From positions 61,274,991 through 61,338,990 of the forward strand of contig NC_079149.1 of assembly GCF_945859685.1 (NCBI RefSeq): a stretch of 64,000 nucleotides of DNA, written 5' to 3'. Below are positions 22,651 to 32,285 of the stretch, in pieces. The notes under the pieces were generated by a model, which was given only the letters and a program-made list of their open reading frames with translations, had not been told where the DNA came from and did not search any database. Each line of letters begins with the position of its first letter. Positions within the stretch are counted from its first letter, which is position 1. Origin of the DNA: Eupeodes corollae (Eukaryota; Arthropoda; Insecta; Diptera; Syrphidae). Position numbers and translations under genes: made by a program.

Positions 22651-23196
22651 GGTGCATTCTAACCAATGACAAACGCAGAAAATAATTTTCATCAAAAAAT
22701 ATATATTATATTATTTTTATATTTTTTTGAATGTCAAGTGTTTTTTTTTTCTTTTTTTTTATATACATACTCGTATGTAGGTACTGAAAAACATGCATGA
22801 ATAAAAATTACATATATAAACACATATAACTTGATTTCAGGATTGACAAAACAGTTTGACTTTGACTTCAAAGCTAATACTTTATTTTTATATGCATTGT
22901 GCTTGTATAAGTTTTTTGTTTGCCTTATTTCCTAGTTTTGCGTTGTCAATCCCATCATTCTCACACATGAATAAATATGAGTTATACAAACAAGGAGATG
23001 AGGTGAGATTTGTCTACTTCCACATTTTTCCTTTGATTGTTTTCTCATATTCAAATTTACCGTAGATTGCTTTATTGAATTCTGAAATTGTCAAACACGT
23101 TTTTCTTAAACTATATTTCACTATGAAAATACTAGAAACAATGGTTTTAAACCTTTAGACCGAAGACATAATGTCATATACATAGTTTCTTGATAA
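22651..23196. other. No gene recognised; AT-rich flank
   Basis: AT-rich with T and TATA runs near 22700-22770. No repeat or domain seen. Confidence 0.45.
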
Positions 23197-23201
23197 GTTC
23201 T
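23197..23201 (+). repeat. Gypsy target site duplication, left copy
   Basis: GTTCT directly before the 5' LTR; the same five bases follow the 3' LTR at 28133-28137. Confidence 0.85.
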
Positions 23202-23524
23202 TATAATGTATTCATACACTGTATTTCTAAAATACTATCTTGCTAACTATTATGCTAAGTACGTATCCTGTATTCATTCAATTGTTGCTATGACATTCTG
23301 TTATACACTTTATACATACACATAAATCTATGAAAATCTGTTATATAAATTACACATACGACGTACACTCATTATTGCTAGTTTTTCAGTTCATCGTCGT
23401 CTGTGAAAGAGGTTGGCCGTTTTTTCAATTAGAATATTTTCCATAAAGAATTTTCTCGAATATTGAATAATAATATGTATTTTCTTTCAATTTAAATTGT
23501 ATGCATTATAAATAAAACATAACA
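23202..23524 (+). repeat. 5' LTR
   Basis: Starts TATAATGTATTC and ends AAATAAAACATAACA, including an AATAAA poly(A) signal near the end and a TATATAAAT box-like motif at about 23341. It starts with TA rather than the usual TG, as fixed by the target duplication. Confidence 0.9.
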
Positions 23525-23527
23525 TTT

Positions 23528-23540
23528 TGGCGACGAGATA
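23528..23540 (+). other. Primer-binding site of the Gypsy element
   Basis: TGGCGACGAGATA lies four bases downstream of the 5' LTR, the position where a host tRNA 3' end primes minus-strand DNA. The tRNA species was not determined. Confidence 0.6.
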
Positions 23541-23551
23541 AAAGCCGAATT

Positions 23552-26500
23552 ATGGACGCTGCACAATTTAGCCAGTTTCTCCAGGCTATGAGAGATATGA
23601 TGAGCTTACAAAACAACGTTGGTGCTGCTGCACATGATTCCAGTTCAATTTCAACGACGATTATCGCTTCGAATTTTGAGGTTTTCAATCCAGATAATGA
23701 AAATTTTCTACAATATATAGAGAGATTCGAGAACTTTTGTGCTTTGAAGAATTTAACCGACCCAGTTATTCAGAAGAGGACATTCTTGAATTCAATCGGA
23801 CCTAATCTCTACGACAAATGTAAGCATTTTCTAGCACCAAGAACCATTGAAGAATCCAGCTATACAGACATTGTCAAAGTTCTCAAAGTGAAGCTCGCAC
23901 CTTCTGTTAATGTTCTCGTGGGTCAGCATCGCCTCTTGATGAGAGTTCAACAACCTAACGAAAGTTGTTCTGAGTACGTGGCTGCATTGCAAAAACTAGC
24001 CATCGATTGTCAATTGAACTGCTCATGTGGGTTATCCGTCACTGACTTGTTTTTGAGAGGACATTTTATTCGAGGACTTAGAGACAATAGCATTCGAGAG
24101 AAACTTTTAGAGACCGATTTGGATTTCAGTGCAGTGGTAACAAAAACTTTAGCTTATGAGACAGCTAAGATTAATGCCAACGAGGTTGCTCAATCTTATA
24201 CTTCAATCAATTCAGCACAGACGAACATCAACTTAATTTCAAAATCCAGACGTGAATCCTCAAAGAAAGCCGGGTCACGAACACATTCCAGAAGAAGAAA
24301 CACTTCCAGCAAAAGAAATGCCAATTACAGAGTTAATTTTAGAGAAATCGGAATTGATGATCTGTGTATCAGATGTGGTAGGAACAATCACATGTCAACA
24401 GATTGTAGGGTAGCGCCTGACAAACTGAGATGTGGTTCCTGTCACAAACAAGGGCACGTGTCAAAAGTGTGCATATCTACGCTTGTCAAGAATAAAAATC
24501 ACCAGTCAACATCCAGAACTGTATCAAACATCACAGATTACGCTGATTTCCAATCAAATTTTGATCAGAGCGATCTAAATCTCAACCATATGGAAGTCGT
24601 TGATTTGTTTTCCACAAATTTAACAACACAGAAATATGAAGTTGAAGTATTTATAGCCAACAAAGCCGTGAAGTTTGAAGTTGACTCGGGTTCCGGATAT
24701 ACCCTGATTCCCATTAATAAATTCGAACAGCTGAAGTTGAATATCAAACTCCAGCCATGCTCTTTGAAGTTCAGAACGTACGACGCCGGTATTGTGTCAC
24801 CTCTAGGAGTCATCGACGTTCCAGTGAAATTCAACAACATCGAATCTGTTGAACAACTGTTCATTGTACCGGAGGGGTTTTCATCATTGATTGGTCGAAC
24901 GTGGATTCGGCGTCTGCATATAAGCCTTCAAGAAATAGACAAAGTCATCAATCAGTCAATCAAAAATAATATTCAAGATGTTTTCCAGGTAAAATCAGTT
25001 GACCAATTTGTGAAATTATTTCCAAAAATTTTCGAGCAGTCAGTAGGCAAGATTCCAGGTGTCAAGTGCTCTTTACAGCTCAGAAGTAATGCAAGGCCAG
25101 TTTTCATCAAAGCAAGAACCATACCGTTTGCTATTCGTGACAAAGTCGAACGTGAGCTTTCCATGCTGGAGAAAGACAACATAATCACAGCCATCGACAA
25201 AAGTGATTGGGGATCACCCATAGTAGCTGTGCCAAAACCAGATGGAAACGTTAGGTTATGCTTTGACTATAAAGTTGCTGTCAACAAACAGCTCACAGAC
25301 GCGCACTACCCGATTCCCCGAATTGACGAAATAGTGAACAACCTCAGGAATTCAAGATACTTCTGTAAATTAGATCTATACAAAGCATACCTTCATATTG
25401 AAGTAGATGAAGTAAGTGCGATGGTTCAAACAATTTCAACGCACAAAGGCACATTCAAAATGAACCGCTTAAGCTTTGGCATCAAATCAGCTCCGAGTGA
25501 ATTTCATCGAATCTTGGACCAAATTTTAAACGGCCTAACCGGAGTTGTTTCATACTTCGACGATATCATCGTACATGGCGAATCCCTAAGAGAATGCGAA
25601 GATAATCTATTGAAATGCTTCCAGAGACTTCAAGACAATGACTTGCATATAAATAGATCAAAATGTAAATTTTTTGCAACCAAGATATCGTACCTTGGTT
25701 ACCTTATATCGTTCAAGACAATTGCTAAAGATCCAAAGAAAGTTGAAGCTATTCTCGATGCACGAAGACCAACTAATGAGAAGGAAGTAAAACAATTTCT
25801 TGGACTAGTGACTTACTATAGTAAATTCATCCCCAACCATTCAACTATCACAGCCCCGATTCGCGAGCTACTCTGTAAGGATTCCGGTTTTTTCTGGTCA
25901 GCGAAATGTGAAGCAGCATTCATCAAGCTTAAACATTTGATCGGAAGCGAACAGACGCTTGTTCCATATGACCCTTCACTGCCAGTCACTGTTGCTTGCG
26001 ATGCCAGCCCTGTGGGAGTAGCCGCTGTTCTTTCTCATATCATCGATGGAGTCGAGAAACCGATCTGTTTCGTATCAAGGTCCCTTTCAAAGTCTGAGAT
26101 GAATTATAGCCAAATTGATCGCGAGGCCTTGGCTATTGTATTTGCACTTGACCGACTTTTTACTTATTTATATGGTAGAAAGTTTACGCTCATCACGGAC
26201 AACAAACCTCTGGCAAGAATATTCCATCATCATAGTAATTTGCCACCCATGACAGCCGCTAGATTGCTCAGGTACGCAAGTTATTTGTCTAATTTTAACT
26301 ATGAAATAATTCATCGAAACGGCGACCGAAATGTCAATGCCGATTATTTCTCAAGAAATCCGGTCAGTAAAACTTCCAAAGAACATTCTACAATCGATGA
26401 TGAAATCTTTCAGCTCCAAAACAATTCATTCAGCTACATATCTTCAACCAACGTCACTAGTCAAATGATAGCACAAGAAACATCTAAGGACCCTGATCTG

Positions 26501-27754
26501 ACAAAAATAATAAAAGAAATCAACGCCGGAACAAGCTATTTACAGGAATATACACTGCAAGGTAACATTTTATTCCGAGATTCACGAGTATACATCCCAA
26601 AAATTTTTCAAAAGACAATATTGGACGAACTTCATGTAACACATCCAGGCATAGTTCGCATGAAACAGCTAGCGAGAAGATACTGTTACTGGCACAATAT
26701 TGATCGAGATATTGAACAAGTAGTACGGTCATGTCAAGCCTGCGCCCTGAACCAAAAATCTCCAGCAAAAGCACCAACACATCATTGGGAAGAACCACAG
26801 GAAAATTTTCAAAGAGTTCACATTGACTACGCTGGACCCAAAAATGGTAATTTCTACTTTATATTAATTGACGCGAAGTCTAAATGGCCCGAGGTCAGAG
26901 CAATTAAGAAAGCACCGGACACGTCCACAACAATGTCTCTTCTAGAGGACATATTTTCCTTTCACGGTTATCCAAATTTCTTGGTATCCGACAATGCAAC
27001 GATTTTCAAAAATCAGATATTCGATAAATACTGCAAGGACCGAGGCATCACTCAGATATTCATTGCGCCAGGACATCCTGCAACCAATGGACTTGCAGAA
27101 AGGTTTGTCCAGACATTAAAAATAAAGCTTGAAAAGATGGAGAATAACTCGGATCATCTAAATCAAATACTACAATTATTCCGAGCCACACCGTTGTCTT
27201 CTGGGAAAAGTCCAGCAGAGCTGTACCTGCATCGTCAGCTACGTATTCGTTTAGATGCGATAAGACCTACTAAAGAGTTACCATCAACTGTTCCACAAAA
27301 TGGTACGATACGTAGTCTCAAAACTGGTGACCGAGTAACTGTTCGAGTTTACAGAAACAATAAACCAGCATGGGAACTAGGATTCATCACGCAAAAGTTG
27401 GGCTCATTACATTACATTGTTAAATTAGACAGTGGTTATATATTTAAAAGACATATTGACCAACTCAGACTCGTGAATGTCCCAGCTCCGAAGCCAACAA
27501 TCCAGAAGACTCCAACTCAACAACCTATCGTACAAGATCGTCGGACAGTTTCATTTTCAGATCATGATGTGATAGTGTGCCATCATCCGGTATCTCAAGC
27601 ACCATCATCAACACAGGCTGCAACTGAAACTCCAACTTCACGTCCTCAAGCATCAGCAAAAGCTGTAACTAGAACTGTACCTCCACATCCAGAGGTCCAC
27701 ACTCCACGACGTTCAGGAAGACAAACCAAACGCCCTATTAGATTCCAATATTAA
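23552..27754 (+). CDS. Gypsy Gag-Pol polyprotein, single 1400-residue frame
   Basis: One ATG-started frame encodes Gag and Pol with no frameshift. Gag covers about residues 1-260, followed by a basic stretch rich in Arg and Ser. Two CCHC zinc knuckles lie at about 271-284 and 294-307 (CIRCGRNNHMSTDC, CGSCHKQGHVSKVC). The aspartic protease has DSGSG at about 378. Reverse transcriptase follows, with LCFDYK near 571 and the catalytic YFDD at about 668-671. RNase H starts near VACDAS (Asp about 817). Integrase has an HHCC zinc domain (near residues 1028-1070) and a catalytic triad with D about 1092, D about 1147 (VSDN) and E about 1183, giving D35E spacing. The C-terminal tail (about 1310-1400) is Pro/Thr/Gln-rich with a basic end. 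Gag assembles particles; Pol copies the RNA and integrates the DNA. The start is favoured because it is the first ATG after the primer-binding site. Confidence 0.93.
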   Translation: MDAAQFSQFLQAMRDMMSLQNNVGAAAHDSSSISTTIIASNFEVFNPDNENFLQYIERFENFCALKNLTDPVIQKRTFLNSIGPNLYDKCKHFLAPRTIEESSYTDIVKVLKVKLAPSVNVLVGQHRLLMRVQQPNESCSEYVAALQKLAIDCQLNCSCGLSVTDLFLRGHFIRGLRDNSIREKLLETDLDFSAVVTKTLAYETAKINANEVAQSYTSINSAQTNINLISKSRRESSKKAGSRTHSRRRNTSSKRNANYRVNFREIGIDDLCIRCGRNNHMSTDCRVAPDKLRCGSCHKQGHVSKVCISTLVKNKNHQSTSRTVSNITDYADFQSNFDQSDLNLNHMEVVDLFSTNLTTQKYEVEVFIANKAVKFEVDSGSGYTLIPINKFEQLKLNIKLQPCSLKFRTYDAGIVSPLGVIDVPVKFNNIESVEQLFIVPEGFSSLIGRTWIRRLHISLQEIDKVINQSIKNNIQDVFQVKSVDQFVKLFPKIFEQSVGKIPGVKCSLQLRSNARPVFIKARTIPFAIRDKVERELSMLEKDNIITAIDKSDWGSPIVAVPKPDGNVRLCFDYKVAVNKQLTDAHYPIPRIDEIVNNLRNSRYFCKLDLYKAYLHIEVDEVSAMVQTISTHKGTFKMNRLSFGIKSAPSEFHRILDQILNGLTGVVSYFDDIIVHGESLRECEDNLLKCFQRLQDNDLHINRSKCKFFATKISYLGYLISFKTIAKDPKKVEAILDARRPTNEKEVKQFLGLVTYYSKFIPNHSTITAPIRELLCKDSGFFWSAKCEAAFIKLKHLIGSEQTLVPYDPSLPVTVACDASPVGVAAVLSHIIDGVEKPICFVSRSLSKSEMNYSQIDREALAIVFALDRLFTYLYGRKFTLITDNKPLARIFHHHSNLPPMTAARLLRYASYLSNFNYEIIHRNGDRNVNADYFSRNPVSKTSKEHSTIDDEIFQLQNNSFSYISSTNVTSQMIAQETSKDPDLTKIIKEINAGTSYLQEYTLQGNILFRDSRVYIPKIFQKTILDELHVTHPGIVRMKQLARRYCYWHNIDRDIEQVVRSCQACALNQKSPAKAPTHHWEEPQENFQRVHIDYAGPKNGNFYFILIDAKSKWPEVRAIKKAPDTSTTMSLLEDIFSFHGYPNFLVSDNATIFKNQIFDKYCKDRGITQIFIAPGHPATNGLAERFVQTLKIKLEKMENNSDHLNQILQLFRATPLSSGKSPAELYLHRQLRIRLDAIRPTKELPSTVPQNGTIRSLKTGDRVTVRVYRNNKPAWELGFITQKLGSLHYIVKLDSGYIFKRHIDQLRLVNVPAPKPTIQKTPTQQPIVQDRRTVSFSDHDVIVCHHPVSQAPSSTQAATETPTSRPQASAKAVTRTVPPHPEVHTPRRSGRQTKRPIRFQY

Positions 27755-27799
27755 GTTTTTTTTTTAATAATTAAGTTAAGTTTTTTTTTTTTTTCGGCC

Positions 27800-27809
27800 A
27801 GGCGGAGAG
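27800..27809 (+). other. Polypurine tract
   Basis: AGGCGGAGAG directly before the 3' LTR, the usual place for the plus-strand primer in LTR retrotransposons. Confidence 0.65.
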
Positions 27810-28132
27810 TATAATGTATTCATACACTGTATTTCTAAAATACTATCTTGCTAACTATTATGCTAAGTACGTATCCTGTATTCATTCAATTGTTGCTATG
27901 ACATTCTGTTATACACTTTATACATACACATAAATCTATGAAAATCTGTTATATAAATTACACATACGACGTACACTCATTATTGCTAGTTTTTCAGTTC
28001 ATCGTCGTCTGTGAAAGAGGTTGGCCGTTTTTTCAATTAGAATATTTTCCATAAAGAATTTTCTCGAATATTGAATAATAATATGTATTTTCTTTCAATT
28101 TAAATTGTATGCATTATAAATAAAACATAACA
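27810..28132 (+). repeat. 3' LTR
   Basis: 323 bp, read by eye as identical to 23202-23524, which implies a very recent insertion. Confidence 0.92.
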
Positions 28133-28137
28133 GTTCT
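28133..28137 (+). repeat. Gypsy target site duplication, right copy
   Basis: GTTCT immediately after the 3' LTR. Confidence 0.85.
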
Positions 28138-30514
28138 GATGTTGGCATTGCTAAATTAAACTTTAGTTTATGATATTCACAGACAATTTATACCCTTTTA
28201 AAACGATAATCTGGAGTCTAAAAATAAACATGACGAAACCTATATTTAAGCTGTTTCTAAATCTATTAAACGTCAAAAATAAACTAAGTGATTGAGTAAA
28301 TTAAGTTACGAGACATTTTATTCGAAAATTTAAAATCTAAAATTAAAGTGGCAAAAGACTTAACCATATATCAATATTTTGATATTTTGCTGGATGTTGG
28401 AATGCTATTAACTAACAAAACCCAAAGCTTTACTTAACCCGAACCCTTTGAAATAGATGAAGACGATTTGTATGAAAGGTATCGATTACCAATAGATCGA
28501 AATTCAAAGAAATGTTATCTAATATCTGCTTGCTTCTAAGTCTTAAAACCACCAGCCCGACTTCATAAAGTTTTTCAACTAACAGCAAACAAAATAGTTT
28601 AAAGGGTTTCAAAGATTTTGGCTCTCTAGCTAACGGAATTTATTTTGTAACCTTTACAAGCCATTTTGTATAGGTTTAAGTGAAATTTTTGAAATTTTTA
28701 GTAGAATATGCGTTAAAGCTATTTCTAACTAAACAGAGCTGGAAAATTCTTTATGAATAGCAGCTGTGTCTAACCTATATGTTAAATTTAGTTTCCAGTT
28801 CAAATAGACTCGGGTTTAAAATATGACTATGAATATGTCCCATATTGTTTTGTGTCTTACATTTAGGTATGTTTAAATGCAGAAACGCATTCACCTGTTC
28901 AAAAATATTGAATTTGGGAGACATCACGTACTTTCATTATTTATTTGATTTTTATTCTTGAAAAAGGGAAAAAAAGCCACAAAGGCAAACATGGTTGCTG
29001 TTTTTGATTTAAAATATTAGTGTATAAACCCAAACCCCCCTACCTGTGTTCACCCCTGGTTTTAACAATTGCAAATGGTTGGAAAAATGTAAAGTAAACA
29101 ATCCTATTTAGAGGATAACTTAAGTATCGTATTCGAATGATATACACTCATTGAAAACCTAATCGGTGAATTGTAACCATAATATCATACAACATCAAGT
29201 TGCTACCTGAGCATTAGCTACTGGAGTTATTAAAAACCTACCTGACATATAAATAATATAATATAGCAACATTTTTAGTTAACAAATCAAACAAACACCT
29301 CAAAATATGCAACAACCTATTAAAACCCACACACAGTTTTGTTTCAACCAATAGTTGACAACAGAGAAGCTTAAAACACCGTTTTATTAAAGCTTTACTA
29401 ATTAGATTCATAATTAGTTATATTTTATTTTGTATTCATTTTCATGTTTCTTTTGGTGTTAACACTTAAGTTGTACACCTAACAAAGTTAGGTGTACTAA
29501 CCTGAGCACACACAATTCTCTTTTTATCAGCAGTAGCACATTTAATTAAAATACAATTCAGCTTACTCCGAGCTTATTTTGTGAGAACATTTAAGAGTAT
29601 TATAAATGCACCTTTTTGTAAAAGAGTAGCTTAGTGAAAAAAAGCTAGTTAAACAGGTTGTATTTTATGGCACTTTATACAAAGACACTTCAGACCATAT
29701 GACATGATTTCCCAGGTGCTGCTATTCACTCTCGCTTTCAAAATATTCCGCTATCTTTCAAGTTGTGGTTGTCCGTCTCTTCACTTCAACTTATTCACCA
29801 TGTTCGAGTACTCATAGTTTGTTTTATGTTTTTTAAGCATTGAAGGCTCAGTGAATAAGCTTTTTGACGACTGAATTTCATTTGCAAACATCTCACTGAT
29901 GTTTGTGTGGTTTGAAATAATTTATTATATGGTTACGAACAAGTTTAAGCTTTGGGTTTTATTTTAGTCTTGTTTCTGATAAAGAAAAAAAACACAAAAA
30001 CTTGAGTTGCAGTTATGTGGCAAGAATGTGAGTTTTATGTCCCCTCTTAAAATCTTAGTAATTATAAATTTATTGGCATATTTACACATACACACATGAA
30101 ATATTGACGAATTTATTAAAGAAAAAAAGTTGTTTTTTCTAAATTAAATAATTATAAATTTTCTTGGTAGGAAGTGTTTTAATTTGATTTTTATTTTTAA
30201 AAATATCGTCAAACTTAAATTCGAAAAAAATATTTATTAATTATTAAATATGGACAAATTTAAATGGAAACTTATTTTTAATATAAGATCAACCGTTAAG
30301 ATAAGAAAAGTTATATTGTTAGTTTCTAATTGGTTTTTGTTATAAACGGAAATGCTTCGCAATTGCGCCGGCAAGCAACCGATACTTCGAATTTATTTCA
30401 AGTGAGGCAGATTTCGTTCGATTTAAAGGACTGTTTCCATGTTTGTTGTTGCTCACTAACAAGCATTTCTATGCAAAAAGGCCGAATAATAAGAACTTAT
30501 ATTATTAAGCCATA
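28138..30514. other. No gene recognised
   Basis: AT-rich, apparently single-copy DNA. The only structure noted is a perfect hairpin at 29473-29497. The frame 28430-28612 has no recognised domain. Confidence 0.45.
29473..29497. repeat. Perfect 11-bp hairpin
   Basis: GTACACCTAAC, a 3-base loop AAA, then GTTAGGTGTAC. No neighbouring element boundary was recognised. Confidence 0.8.
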
Positions 30515-31555
30515 AGGACTAGAGCTTCTCGCCAACTCTTTACGAGGAGCGAGGGCTACCGGATTCTTAGGTGACAAAAAATGAACATGAGAAGCGCGTA
30601 AAAAAGGGATATCACAGTAGGAATGAGGTTCATAAAATTTATCAAATGGTAAAAACTACCTTCCAAGGGTCCCAGCCACTAACCGAAGCCTATGAGGACG
30701 ATAAGGGAACATCGTTATAGAACCGCAGTCTAAGTTGAGAATATGGAGATATCACTACTCCAAAATATATAACGGTGATGATGAACTGAATTTCGCTGTA
30801 AGGGAGATAGAACCACTCAACCTAGGCTACACAGATCAACAATTCCGCCTTCCCGAACTCGACCAAGTAAAGATAGGCAGCTATATCGAAACTAAAATTC
30901 ACCAAAGCTGGTGAAGCTGACGGCATCGCTACCGAATAATTGAAAGCAGCTAGCGAGGACTTGATAAGTAGCATTCACTAGCTCAACTATGTTTGTTCAA
31001 TACATAAGAAAGTAGACCCTCTGAATTGCACCAACTACAGAGATATCAGTTTCCTGAACATTGCATATAAGCTCCATTCTGCTGTATTATGTGAACGTCT
31101 GAAGCCGTTCGTCAATAACCTGATAGGGCCTTATCAGTGTGGCTTCAGATCAGGAAGGTCCACCATTGGCCAAATATTCACATTACGGCAGATCTTGGGA
31201 AAACCCCAACTTCAAATCGATACCCACCATCTCTTTATCGATTTTAAATCCTCATATGACATCATCAATAGCAAAGAGGTTTACAGAGCAATGTCTAGTA
31301 TTTGCATCCCTGTCAAACTTATAATTTGGTGCAGAATGGCGATAGAAAATGCACGCTACTCTATCAAGGTCGGAAAAATATCTCACCGATCCATTTGATT
31401 TCAAAAAAGGTTTTCGACAAGGCGATGCACTGTCATGTGACTTCTTCAACATCGCCCTGGAAAGAATTGTGCAAAACTCAACCGTCAATCTTCAAAAGGT
31501 CCAACCAATTACTCGGATACGCCGATGATATTGATCTTATTGATACATAAATTTG
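30515..31555 (+). pseudogene. RTE-type LINE fragment, broken reverse transcriptase
   Basis: Plus-strand relic of an RTE/BovB-like LINE. Pieces in order: a Lys/Arg-rich linker (about 30515-30660), KAGEADGIATE (about 30905-30940), KVDPLNCTNYRDISFLNIAY (31010-31070), GPYQCGFRSGRSTI and QIFTLRQILG (about 31130-31200), THHLFIDFKSSYD (about 31222-31260), RAMSSICIPVKL, and FRQGDALSCDFFNIALERIV (about 31410-31470). The segment expected between LKAAS and HKK (near 30985) is shortened, and at least three frameshifts occur, so no product is possible. Downstream it runs almost directly into an FB1 copy. Same family as 769-1440. Confidence 0.78.
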
Positions 31556-31574
31556 AAGTCAAAGTCTTTCTTTG

Positions 31575-32285
31575 TTTAATACTTGAATCGAAAACCATTT
31601 CTTATCAGGTTTTTGTAGTTTTTGTGATTTGTCAATTGAATTTATCTAAAAAAGTAACTTTAAGTTCGAAACAATATTTTGCATTTTATTTATTTTGCAA
31701 CAATCAATCAATCTTAGAAGGTATTTCTTGAAAGTTTTTCTAAGACCATTATCTCACGTGAGTAAATAAATTTAGCATGGGATTAAATAATTTTAAAGTT
31801 TTCTCGGGTATTCAAAACGAATATCAGTTTTTACCAATTGTATGTAATACTCGTATATTTCAAAAAATATTTATAAATGTTGAAACCATTACATATATGC
31901 TATTTTTTAGGTTTTTATTTTTTTGTGAAAAAAATGGTCAATTCGATTTTTCCCAAAAGTTTACTGAATGTATACAACAATATTTTTTGAAAGATAAAAG
32001 TAGTTTAAAGCTAATATCTCAGTTTTGAAAAATTAAATTTTTACCAACTTTGAGTAATGTGTCTTTGGTTTTTATTTTTTATAAAAAAAACTGTCCATTT
32101 GATTTTTATCAAAATTTTACCATATATTAAAAACGTTATTTTTCGTTGCACAAAATAGTTTTGGAGATAAAATCATCTGTTATTCGTACAGTTTTCGAGG
32201 TGACATTTTTTTCAGTTTTTTTGATTTAAGAAAAAAGTTAATTTCCAAATTAAACATGTATGGCATCACGTTGCAATATATAATT
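31575..32285 (+). repeat. FB1 copy 4, left part (monomers)
   Basis: Monomer sequence (GGTTTTTATTTTTTTGTG, TCAATTCGATTTTTCCCAAA, TTTACCAACTTTGAGTAATG) and the inner region TTTTGGAGATAAAATCAT and GGCATCACGTTGCAATATAT. It breaks off at the insertion at 32286 and resumes at 33389. Confidence 0.75.

Larger units (their letters stand above)
23202..28132 (+). mobile_element. Complete Ty3/Gypsy LTR retrotransposon, 4,931 bp
   Basis: Two 323-bp LTRs that I find identical over their full length flank a single open gag-pol frame, with a primer-binding site after the 5' LTR and a purine-rich tract before the 3' LTR. A 5-bp target duplication surrounds the element. There is no envelope-like ORF: only about 55 bp separate the gag-pol stop from the 3' LTR. 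All enzyme motifs are present, so the copy may be competent. Protease-RT-RNase H-integrase order places it in Ty3/Gypsy. Two CCHC knuckles and one fused ORF resemble the Mag-type lineage, but that assignment needs a tree. Confidence 0.92.

Noticed and set aside
30120..30260. AT-rich hairpin-like stretch as a possible element end
   Set aside because: Low complexity makes such matches common; no paired end was found.
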